NCBI GenBank assembly: GCA_037974665.1
Contig: CM075773.1
Coordinates: 34,639,080-34,703,079 of the forward strand
Origin: Ehretia macrophylla
Taxonomy: Eukaryota; Streptophyta; Magnoliopsida; Boraginales; Ehretiaceae
DNA length: 64,000 bases
Direction: 5' to 3'
Shown one piece after another: positions 35,790 to 46,019 of the stretch. A program made the position numbers and the translations under genes. Position 1 is the stretch's first letter. Every line of letters begins with the position of its first letter. The notes below the pieces were generated by a model that was given only the letters and a program-made list of their open reading frames with translations, did no database searches and was not told the origin of the DNA.

Positions 35790-36869
35790 TAGGGATAGCA
35801 ACAGTAACCATTTCACCTGAAATCAACGAGTATCTGCCCGATAAAAAAATGATAACAAAAATCGATACGAAATTTATTAAATTTTAAATTTTATAAATAA
35901 TAACTGACGAGTAAACTGATAAGTTTTGATTTTTAATTTTAAAAAAAATCGAAACCCGAAACTCAATTATTAATTAATATATATATATAATAGATATTAT
36001 AACATATTTGTACCTAAACTTCCCTTTCTTTCATACATACATTTATAAACATTCACATAACATTTTCTCTTTCTTAGTCATTCTCCCAACCTTTTCTTTC
36101 TCTCTCTTACTTTACCCTCATAATTTTTCCATTCATTTCCTTATCTTTCTCTTTCTCTAACATTTCAACTCTCTTTCACTCTCTCTTTTTTATTTTTCAC
36201 CTACCCCAATGACCCCATCTCAATTCTAAAATCTAATCCTTTCTCTCTCCACCCCTCTTCTTCTTTCTTTCTAGTTCTTTCACCCAAAAAAAAAAAAGGG
36301 ACAACTTAAAAAAGCTCCATTTTTTCAATTTCACAGTGCAGATTGGCAACGGAGTCGTGAAATCCTAGCTAAGCAAAATATATATACATTATAGACCCAT
36401 AATTTACACTAGATCAGAAAGCTTTGCCAATGTATCTTTTGTGTAGTCTATTCCATTTTATAGATCTAAATTTATTTATTTCATTTTGCTTATATATTTA
36501 TTTTTTAATAGGTAAATTAGTAATTGGTGTTCATTGAAGATCTTTTCAAATTAGTTGATTTTTTACTTGTATTTTGCTATTGGATAAGTCAATATTGAAG
36601 AATTATATTGTATTTATATTTTATTTAAATTTTCTTAATTCTTTTATTTAAATTTTATATTATATGTTGTTGATTATTTCTATGTTTTTAAGTTTATTTT
36701 GTTGTTCCAAATGTTTTTTTATATTTTTTTTAACGTTAATCAGTTTTGGTTCGGATAACCGCGGTTTTTTTAATTTCAATCGGTTTCGGTTTCGGTTTTT
36801 GATTTTGTGAAACAGTTTTGGTTTCGGATATTCCAAAAATCGCAGTTATCCAGACCGTTGCCATCCCTA
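35790..36869. mobile_element. Non-autonomous hAT-like element with 8-bp TSD
   Basis: Left end TAGGGATAGCAAC and right end GTTGCCATCCCTA form hAT-type terminal inverted repeats. Flanks CACCCAGT (35782-35789) and CACCCAGC (36870-36877) are an 8-bp TSD with one mismatch. The 1.08-kb interior is AT-rich with CT-rich patches and has no transposase frame. The element begins about 260 bases upstream of the BAHD-A start codon, so it lies in the promoter region. Confidence 0.8.
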
Positions 36870-36877
36870 CACCCAGC

Positions 36878-38226
36878 TGTCATCTAATACTAAGAGTATT
36901 ATTAGTTGTTGATCTCAACCAGTTTCACCCAATTATTGTCATGTCTAAAATTTGAAATAAATCGATCCAAATTTCGGAATGGATTTGTCCATAATGTTAT
37001 CACGTTATTAGTAAGATCTAACGGTTGAGAATTATTAATATGATTATGATGAAATAATTTTAAAAATTCACAACCGTAAGATCCTATTCATATGTTATGA
37101 TATTATGAAAGGATCCTTACTATTAGTGATGTCCATAAGGGGTGAATAACACCGTACCCATGTGATTTTAAAAGTGCATAACACCCTTATGGTTTAAAAA
37201 CAACCAAATACCTTTTGGTTTTAAAAAGCTAGTACACATCTCCCTTCCGTCAAATAAATCGTTACTTTTAACAGCGTGTGTTCTACACGCGCTCAAGGTC
37301 CAAGTTTTATTGTTTCTTAACAATTTTAGCAATAAAATAAGCATATAAATTGAGCAAAATACTATTTTTTACCAAAAAATAAAAAATTCGAACATTCATT
37401 GATCTTTTTGTAATTCAATTGCCTAATTGATGTTTGAATATTTTCAGAAAAAAACACATATATTGTTTTCCAAAAAATGTAAAATTAATTTGCAGATATT
37501 GATTTCTAAGAGTTGAGACATAAGAATCTAAGAAGGAATATAGAACTATTTTTTTCAAAAATTGAATCAATTTTTGGAAAAAAAAAAGTTATTTGTTAAA
37601 AGTGATTTCTTAATTGCCAATATTTGGTATTTGACAACCATAATAAGAAAAGTAATGTTGAAATTACAATAGTCAGTGACACGAATTTGGATCTTGTCAT
37701 AATATGTAATATTGTGTGGCTGATTTAATAATAATAATTATACCAATCATTTCATACTTGTATCATCAATTTAGAGTAATTCTAGAAATCACTCTATTTT
37801 TTATCACCTCCTAATTGACATGCTTAATTGGCATGTCAACTATATAAATGAATTTTAATTATCTCTCTCTTTTATTAATTTTTTTTTATTTCTCTCTCTC
37901 TTCTTTTATTAAATTTTCTCTCGCTCTCTTTTCTTTTTTCTCTTTTTCTCTCCCATAATTAATGTTTTTTGTCTGTTTTTTTTTGTATATCACTATTACA
38001 TATTTCTCTCTCCTACCATAGTTATCCCTCATGTAGTCATGTTCCTCTTCATATATATGAGTTTTTTCTTTCAGTTGTTATATATATATATATATATAAG
38101 TATGGAAATTACCAATCATATCAAAATTTACACGTTTCAATTTTTTTGCTCTCAAATTAAAATGTTTCAGAAAACTTACCACCGATTCTCTAAATCAAAG
38201 CCGAAAATCTCCTCCCTATCCACCCC
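36878..38226. other. Intergenic, repeat-derived
   Basis: A one-sided MITE-like block at about 37138-37265 (AACACCGTACCC, AACACCCTTATGG) and the diverged repeat at 37427-37720 shared with 25857-26085. CT-rich and AT microsatellite patches at 37864-38100. No gene recognised. Confidence 0.5.
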
Positions 38227-39086
38227 AGATCCAGATCATCTCCTAGTCATTATTATCTCTTAGTGACTAAGAGGTAGATTGTTGAGCATTAGATTCAAAT
38301 GAAAGGATCTGAGTCAGCAATTTTCAAAATATATCCATCAATTTTAAAATAATGATTTCTTACCTTTTTTATCCTTTTTTTTTCTTTCCCTTTTCAATCA
38401 AAATTTAATAATGTAAGTTAAAGACTTCTCTCTTCCATCTCCACACGCATAAACCCAGCAGAACGTTAAAGCTCTATTGTTGAAACTCCATCTAAGCCAC
38501 AAGCACAAACATTATACGACCAATTCTTCTATACTAATCTTGGTTTTGAATAACATTTTCTCTATATTCATATTCCCCAAAAAGAATAGTTATATAGAAA
38601 AGCTTTTTAGAAGAAATAAATTTATTTGTGGTCTTAGTGAGTGACTTGACAAATTTAAACTTCAAGAATTTTATTCAGACATCCTAATTCAACTATTGTT
38701 ACCATCGTTGCGCATCTTCCATTAGAAAAATGTACTTCTAAAACTATATAGATGCAACCACATCTGTCCTTTTACTGGATTTTTGACTTGGCTCGAAATG
38801 GTCCTTGAAATTAATTCATCATAGATGGAGTTTCAACAATGAATATTAATGTTCTATGTGTGAGAGAGAATGGAGATGGAAGAGAGGGAGAAGACGTTTA
38901 CTTATATTATTAAATTTTGATTGAAAAGGGAAAGAAAAAAAAAGATAAAAAGGTAAGAAATCTTAATTTTAAAATTGATTGATATATTTTGAAGATTGAC
39001 GACTTAGATCCTTTCATTGGAATCCAACGTTCAGCAATCCACTCTTAGTCACTAAGAGATAATAATAACTATGAGAGGATCTGGAT
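38227..39086. mobile_element. Second long foldback element
   Basis: The outer ends pair as GATCCAGATC...ATTATTATCTCTTAGTGACT on the left and its inverse on the right. Inverted similarity runs from about 38227-38497 against 38827-39086 and includes a CCCTTTTCAATCAAAATTTA block and, innermost, ATTGTTGAAACTCCATCT. The flanks CCTATCCACCCC (left) and CCTATCAACCCT (right) are similar, consistent with a worn TSD of Mutator size. The unique loop, 38500-38825, has no convincing frame. Confidence 0.65.
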
Positions 39087-40527
39087 CCTATCAACCCTCA
39101 GCCTACAAAACAAAAAAAATCAATCTTTAGGACCAATTCATTTTTAGAGTAATCAACAAATATAATATAACATCTTTAAATTAATAGTGTTGGGACTACT
39201 AAATTCTATTAATTTAGCGAGATATCAATTTATTAATTTATTGAGATATTTTTAGTTTCTTTGGCTTAATATTAAATATATTATATTTATGGTATCTTTT
39301 TAAAAAGTGACTCATATTTTTCAAGCCAATTTGAAAAGACAAATAGAAAAGTCTAATGAGAATAGAAAATAAGAATCTAATTTAGATGGATTAGAACAAG
39401 TTTCTCTAATCTTATAGTCAATTTATTATGTAATTTTTAACTAATTATTAATTTATGAAATATTTGGATCGATAAAATATAAAAAAAATATTTTAAATGT
39501 ATTATTTTATAATTTTATCAAAATTATTAATTTTTTACACTAATCCCAAGTCGGGACTGTGTATTTTTACAATTTAAAAGAGATTATTAATTTAAATAGG
39601 TTTTACTATATTTGTTTACTCTTTCCCAACAATTCACCAACCTTCCCAAGTCATAAAACAACCGAATTTTTCAACAAACCTCATACCAAAAAAAACCCTT
39701 TTCAAATCGTTACACAATTATCAACTTCACCACCATTACCAACTAAAACATGAGGAAAAGCCAAACAAATACCAGCAAACATCACATTATTGAAACCAAA
39801 AGAATCCTTAAACCCATGAAGCATTCGACGCAAATCCACCGATTCTTGTCCAAGGGGTGGTTTTAGTGAGCTTGGTTTTGTTTTTTGCTATGAGAGCTTG
39901 GGGGTTTAGGGTTTTAAGATTTCATGGTTAGTGATTTTGGGGTTCTTGTCCAATGAAATCTTGCACTAAGTTTTTTCCTTTTTTTTTTTTTTTCTCTATC
40001 ATTTGGAGAAATAGTTAAGTAGGGATTATGTATAAATTCTTTTAGGGCGTGATAACGCTATGTATCTTTCTCCATAAATGTTAAGAGGGCGAGGGGAGAT
40101 GATCAAGATTGTGACAATCAAATATTTGGATCAAATTATTGCGACAGCAAAAGAATTGGGTCAAACCATGATTTGCAAATATCCCGGATTATGCTCTCAC
40201 CCGCAAGAAGTCAGGCTCCGCAAGTATATTCCAGCCAAACTTTGCCATAAAAAGGATCATGTAACGTTGTTATGTTGTTACTACAATAGATCTGTCTTGT
40301 TACATTATTATATTATATTGCGTTTTGGTAAAAGTAATCTTAAAAGGGAAATGAGTTAAGATTATAGGAATAAATTACATATGAAATAAAAATTTTCAAA
40401 TAGTTCCAATGTTACACCAAACAGAAAAAGAAAATTGAATTAAGTATAGCATCATATAATCTGGAAAAAGTTTACATGAAAAATACATCTAAAAGACTAA
40501 AAAATTTGCGCTGAATATTGAACTTTT
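39087..40527. other. Intergenic, with a possible coding fragment
   Basis: AT-rich DNA. On the minus strand 39702-39866 there is a frame reading LKPPLGQESVDLRRML, then FGFNNVMFAGICLAFPHVLV, that looks protein-like but matches no family I recognise. A plus-strand frame at 40078-40359 is not recognised either. Confidence 0.4.
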
Positions 40528-41029
40528 TTACGCCAACTGAGGCCGGTTCTGGATTCTAAGACCAAATAAATTCTGAAATAATTTAGGAGCCATGTCAGGA
40601 AGGTCCATTGGCTGTGGTGCCATAAAGTTAACAATCTTTGCATGAACATTATACCTGCACAGATCAATCCTATGCGTTAATTACAGGTGGAAAATACAAA
40701 AAATTTGTTACTTTCCGCTTTATTACTTACCGAATCTTGCGACTCTTTGAGGCACGCCGGTCAACAATTTTCCTTTTCTTTGTCTGCAATCTCTACGTTT
40801 CTAGAAGCTTCTATATGCTTGGTATGTTTGGCAGAGTGACTTGAAGAAAAAATAAAACACCAAGGGCTGCTTCTAACAACCTGAATTCTAAAGGTCCATA
40901 AATCTTATGACAGACAAAAATATTATAAAAATATCCGAGATTGGTGAAACATGAAATCATGTTAGAATGTCTGGCTAACTCAGAAATATATAAAAAGCTG
41001 TAAAAGCACACCCTTTTTGACGTACACGT

Positions 41030-41560
41030 TATATACATTAACAATATAAAGAATTTAAACAATTTTGGATCTTATCAACATTTAGTCCAAATAAAATAAA
41101 GATCATGTAAACAACGGCTTTTCACGACTGAAAGAGGTAATTCCTTTCCTTTAAAAGCTATACGGTTCCATTCCTTCCATAAACTCCAAACGATGACAAG
41201 ATGGACCATACAAATGACTTTTTGTTGTGCTGGGAAGATTTAATCCCACTCTGTGTTCTAATCTCCTCATAATAAGACTTAGAGGCAACCCAATGCATTC
41301 CCACAATATTAAAGGTCATCTACCATAAACATCTAGCCAACTGCATCGAAGAAATAAGTGTTCTCCTAACTCCATATCGTTTTTGCATAAGAGACATCTA
41401 TTCACAACAATTTTTCCTCTTTTCTAAAGATTTTCCAACGTAAAATCTTCCCCCAAGCCACCTCCCGAACAAAGAAACCATGTAATAAGTAAACTCAAGC
41501 TTCAGTCTACATTTTTCTTTTTGGTGAATAGAGGACATGTTCAGGAAATATCCAATTGAC
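41030..41560 (-). mobile_element. LINE relic (zf-RVT region)
   Basis: Minus-strand frames contain NRCLLCKNDMELGEHLFLRC followed by W/LW-type residues, the zinc-binding end of plant LINE ORF2. Several stops interrupt it. It occupies the place where the missing central exons of the AATF copy should be. Ends and TSD could not be fixed. Confidence 0.65.
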
Positions 41561-42036
41561 ATATCCAAGAATATCCAGTTGACATTGTTAACTTCTAAAT
41601 TTAGACATGATTTTCAGTATTCCATTGAAGTCTAATCTCTTAAGTAACACATTCACAAATTTTTAGGCTTGAAACTCAGGAGAAGAGATTGAATGGAAAG
41701 ATTCTTCATAGAACATGAAAGAGACGCCCTTCAGACACCCAAAGATAGGTAAAGGAGAAAAGAAAAAAGCTATTTATCATACCATCTGCAGATTGAGCTG
41801 CAATTGCTGGATTCTTCTCCAGTAATGCCTGCAAAGCCATTCTTAACATAACCAAAACTAAAGCCATTATTATCTACTTGCATATCAATGGACAGAAGCA
41901 TCAATTGCGACAATATTGCTATAAGTTTTACAATATGAAGCTGCTTGGCTGATCATAGCAGCAATAGTAGTAATCATGATAACAAAGTTTTGCAGCAAAA
42001 TTAAGGATCATTAGTATTTCTCCACTCCAATATTAC

Positions 42037-43787
42037 TGTTAAAATTTGGATATAGGGGAAAAATTGTGAATTTTGCATTGATGAGAAAGTGAAGTACATT
42101 TTTATTTTTTGATGATGTGATTTTGGTTAGATTATATCTCCATACTGTGGAAGGATATCTCTACCTTTTTGGTAGATATTATGGTTCTCTATGGATACAT
42201 TATGATTCCTGCTTTGGAGCTCTTTGGCTCTCTTGTGATGTGGAACTCTATGGTTCTTTTTTGTTTTGGAGCTTTTGCTTAGGGTTCAATGATAATAAAC
42301 ACCTCATATTTATAATAAAATTTGTCTCTAGAAATTCTAATTTCATAATCTGAACATGAGCTGGCTTGAATTGTTTGATTTAACCTTTGCTACTTGACTT
42401 TGATCTTCTTAGATCTTCCAGATGTGCAATCTGGACTTTTCAGTCATATTTGAATTTTCTTCAAATCTAGAATCTTTGAAGTTTCTTAACTCTAACATTT
42501 TATTTGATTTTTTAGCTTGATTTTCAATACTCCCCCTCAAGCTAAAAAATCTTTTACTCCATGCTTTGCTTCCTTTATCTTGAACTTGTTCTTGTGAATA
42601 TGAAATCTCTCCCTTTTTTTAAGAAAATGTGATTTTGTGAAATGTTGCAAAAAAACTGAAAATAACTTTTTCTTTTTTAAACAAAAAACACTGAAAGGTG
42701 TTTTAGAAGAAAACTTTCTTTTGGAACATTTTTTTTTTTTTTTGACTGGTTTTGAAAAAGAACCAACCAAAGTTGAGTGTTATGATAAAAAAAAAATAAG
42801 TATGGCTTACGCCTTTTTATTTGTCTGCTTTTGCCTTTGCTTTGCACAACCGTCCAAGCTATTTGCTTTCTTTTTGTTTTATCACCAATTTGTTGGATGT
42901 TACTCTCATCTCTTCTTTCCAACTTTAATTGTGAGGTAGGCCTTCACTTTATTTTTTACCTCAAGTAAAATGTTTTCTTTTTGTCTTGATGAAGACTTTA
43001 TTCAAGACTTCATGAACTTTCTTCAGACCATATACAATTCTACAATGTCTCCTCTGCTCTTCATTAGTAAAGAATTTCTGAAGTTTCTCCAATAGAGAAT
43101 TTTTTAAATACTTTTTGCTGATGCCTTATCCAGGATGTTGCTGTCACCTCTTGCTTGGTGAGAGCTTTTCATTTTCTCACTTGAATTTTTGTTGCTTGAT
43201 TTTTTTATTTTTTATTTTGGTACTCCTTTCTTCATTCCTTTCAGCTTGCTAATTTCTTATGCAGAAGCTTGTTGTGGAAGCTTGTTGATTGACACCCAGT
43301 TGAATGACTCAATTAGACTCTGATACCATGTTAAAATTTGGATATAGGGAAAAAATTGTGAATTTTGCATTGATGAGAAAGTGGAGTACATTTTTATTTT
43401 TTGATGATGTAATTTTGGTTAGAGTATATCTCCATCCTGTGGGAGGATATCTCTACTTTTTTTGTGGATATCATGGTTCTCTATAGATGATTCCTACTTT
43501 GGAGCTCTTTGACTCTCTTTTGTTTGGGAGCTTTTGCTCAGGGTACAATGATAACAAACATCTCATATTTATAATAAATTTGTCTTTAGAATTTCTAATT
43601 TCATAATCTGAACACGAGCTAGCTTGAGTTGTTTGATTCAACCTTTGCTACTTGACTTTGATCTTCTTAGATTTTTCAGTTGTGCAATCTGGACTTTTCA
43701 GTCATATTTGAATTTTCTTCAAATCTAGAATCTTTGAAGTTTTGGAACTCCAACATTTTATTTGATTTTTTGGCTTGATTTCCAACC
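42037..43787 (-). mobile_element. Small non-autonomous LTR retrotransposon (Copia-like, TRIM/LARD type)
   Basis: Two direct LTRs, 42037-42529 and 43329-43787. On the minus strand the upstream LTR ends in TTTTAACA and is followed directly by TGGTATCAGAGTC (43316-43328), a primer-binding site for initiator tRNA-Met. A purine tract TTGAGGGGGAG lies just before the other LTR. Both flanks carry the 5-mer ATTAC (42032-42036 and 43788-43792). The internal region is only about 800 bases and carries no gag or pol coding I can see. The LTRs differ at several tens of positions by eye, so the insertion is not recent. Confidence 0.88.
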
Positions 43788-44235
43788 ATTACCTCTTGAG
43801 TTGTAACTCAAGCATAGAATCCAAGGTTCTCTTGTAACTATCTTTCTCACTGTCTTTCTTTTCTTTTTCATTATAGTTGTCGAAATCGTACGATTTGAGC
43901 TGATTCTTATAAAAAAACAATACGAATCACTGGATGAATAATAATAAAGTTGGCCGAATTGCCCCTTGAATCGTCATTGAGAAACATTAGGAAAATCAGA
44001 ACACCCAAAAGAAAAGCCCAATTTACACAAACTCAAGGGAAAAAAGAAAAGAAAAAAGAAAACCTTAATAACCTTAACAAATCAAGTTTACAAAACTAGA
44101 GAAAAGAAAAAGAGAAGAACCCTTATGTTGCCTGCAAAAACTTGGGCTTGGGGGCGCTGTGCGAGTCTACTTCTCAAAACCTAGTTTTCTTTTCCAGCTT
44201 GTTTGGATTGAGTGATTTGGGTGGGAGGGATTGGT

Positions 44236-44613
44236 TTTAATAAGAAAATTACATAAATGGTTTATTTCACTAAAATTTTAAATTTGTCAATATAGTCTTT
44301 ATTATTTTTTAAAACTTTCAAAATTCATCTTTATGGTTCAATATTGGCAAATTTAGTCTTTATTATTTTTTAGAAAAAACCATTTTACTCCCTATTATTT
44401 CTTAAACAAATTTAATTTAGTCCTGTGCATGACCCTATTTAGGGACTAAATTGAAGTTTTTACAAAAAAATAAAGACTAAATTTGTTAATTTTAAACAAT
44501 AAAGACGATTTGAAACTTTTAAAAAATAATAAGAATTAAATTAATTAATTTTAAAAATATGAATAATTTAAAACTTTGAGATTATAATAGGGGCCATCTG
44601 TGACATTTTCCCT
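44236..44613. mobile_element. Hairpin MITE, related family
   Basis: The left end AAGAAAATTACATAAATGG and the right end, inverted, AAGGGAAAATGTCACAGATGG are alike, and the interior folds back with TTTAGTCTTTATTATTTTT-type blocks. The short flanks both contain TTTAAT. Same design as the elements at 31927 and 45466, with a different end sequence. Confidence 0.55.
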
Positions 44614-45114
44614 TATTTAATCACCCGTTGATTGGATTGGAGGTTTAAGGGTGGAAAAGATTTGGGGTGATTTTTGTATTTGGAATCACCCTAGTTGGGG
44701 TCAAAAGGAGAGAGGGGAAATTTAATGTAGTTTAATGACAAAACTACTCTAAGCTATAAGAAATCTTGTTAAAGATAGTGTTTTTTTGTCGTAAAATAAC
44801 TTATTAGTAGAAAATATTTTTAAAGGAAAATATTTTTTTCGTAAATAGAATATTTTTTAATATTTGATTGTCATACTGAAAAATATTTTATGGTATTTAG
44901 ATTTAATAATGAAAAATTGATTAAAATTATTAATTTTTTAATTTTAAAAAAAATAAGAATGCAAGGTTTTGGGTTGGTTATGTAGGCCTTGAAGAATAAT
45001 AGAAGTTGATGTACCACATTGGTTCGGGTCTAGTTTGTGACGATGTAAGAGAAAAGGGCCCTTTCTTTTTTTTTTTAATAAGCTACTTCCAACAAAACAT
45101 AAGCTTAACCAAGC

Positions 45115-45175
45115 ACCCTTTTTCTTTTTGCTCGGAAAGTAATGACCTTGTATTAATCACAAAAGATGTACAAAA
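45115..45175 (-). mobile_element. Short LINE 3'-end-like fragment
   Basis: Read on the minus strand, the piece has TTTGTGATTAATACAAGGTC and then CGAGC followed by an A-rich tail, the style of plant L1 3' ends. Too short for certainty. Confidence 0.3.
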
Positions 45176-45465
45176 GCAAAGGCACAAAAAGAAACTTCCT
45201 GAGGCAGTTCCACAAAAAGTCTATACAAGCATATACTAATATCTAAGCTCAAAAAAATGTGTAATGACGACTTATGGCGCTGTTGTTCATTTAAAAAAAA
45301 ATGTGTCTCAAATTTTCACTGTTAAAAAGAGAAAAAACACTAATAATTACAACATTGAACAACTATTGGACCAAGTTAGTCGGAATTAACGACACTCACA
45401 TACACGAATCACATAACATATAGGTTTCACATGTAATTTTTCTTTCAACTTGTGGTAATGGCATG

Positions 45466-45867
45466 TATTTAAATTTGACACTTAGTCCCTATTATTTACA
45501 TATTTTTTTCAATGTAATCCCTAATATTTTAAAGGATTCATAGTGACCCCTAATATTTACAAAAGTTATTTAAAATGGTCCTTATTGTTCAAACTTAGCC
45601 AATTTGATCCTTATTATTTTTAAAAAAATTCAATTAAGTCCCTCTGATTTCCTAAAAAGATATAATTCAATCCTTGTATGTGACCCTTATTTGGAGACTA
45701 AATTAAATTTTATGGAAAATAATAGGGACTAAATTGACTAGTTTTGAATAATAGAAACCATTTTAAATCACTTTACAAATATTAAGGACTAATATAATTT
45801 TTTTGAAATATTAAGGACCGACTTAAAAAAAAATATAAATAATAGGGACTAAGTGTGAAATTTACTC
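45466..45867. mobile_element. Hairpin MITE, copy 2 of the 31927 family
   Basis: Ends TTAAATTTGACACTTAGTCC and AAGTGTGAAATTTACTC match the copy at 31927-32295, with the same internal order of TAATCCCTAATATTT, ATGGTCCTTATTGTTCAAAC and the inverse blocks. The ends are worn and a TSD is not clear. Confidence 0.7.
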
Positions 45868-46019
45868 ATATTTTTTTAACATTACCAAAACTAAAAAAAT
45901 GGGAGAGAAAGTAGTTATGATTGATGAAATTAGATATTTGGATCTAACAACTATACATTTTTATAGCTACTAAATCAAATTTTAATAGTGAGATGAATAG
46001 TAATGATGATTCAAATATT

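Larger units (their letters stand above)
40528..43905 (-). pseudogene. AATF/BFR2 (TRAUB-domain) rRNA-processing gene copy, central exons missing
   Basis: AATF/BFR2 is a nucleolar protein needed for early 40S ribosome assembly. Four exon-like pieces were found in gene order: A about 43793-43905 (SYKRTLDSMLELQ), B 41783-41828 or from 41841 (ALLEKNPAIAAQSAD), C 40731-40783 (TKKRKIVDRRASKSRKI) and D 40528-40654 (RYNVHAKIVNFMAPQPMDL ... LFQNLFG, then stop). C and D join perfectly and form the TRAUB domain; A and B come from the AATF domain. Between B and C the family has well over 100 residues, including an acidic FYQQLL-type region; none is present, and B (phase 1) cannot join C (phase 0). The acidic N-terminus is also missing. 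A LINE relic lies between B and C and an LTR element between A and B. Introns are retained, so this is a degraded genomic copy, not a processed one. A functional gene with a very unusual structure is less likely. Confidence 0.7.
43906..46009. other. Intergenic, several MITE and LINE fragments
   Basis: Contains the hairpin elements at 44236-44613 and 45466-45867, an AAAATATTTT-rich block at 44750-44900 of a family also seen near 59160 and 63700, and a short LINE 3'-end-like piece at 45115-45175. No gene recognised. Confidence 0.5.

Noticed and set aside
42537-42939. Overlapping frames rich in Lys/Phe inside the LTR element
   Set aside because: They come from A/T homopolymers of the non-coding internal region; no gag or pol similarity.
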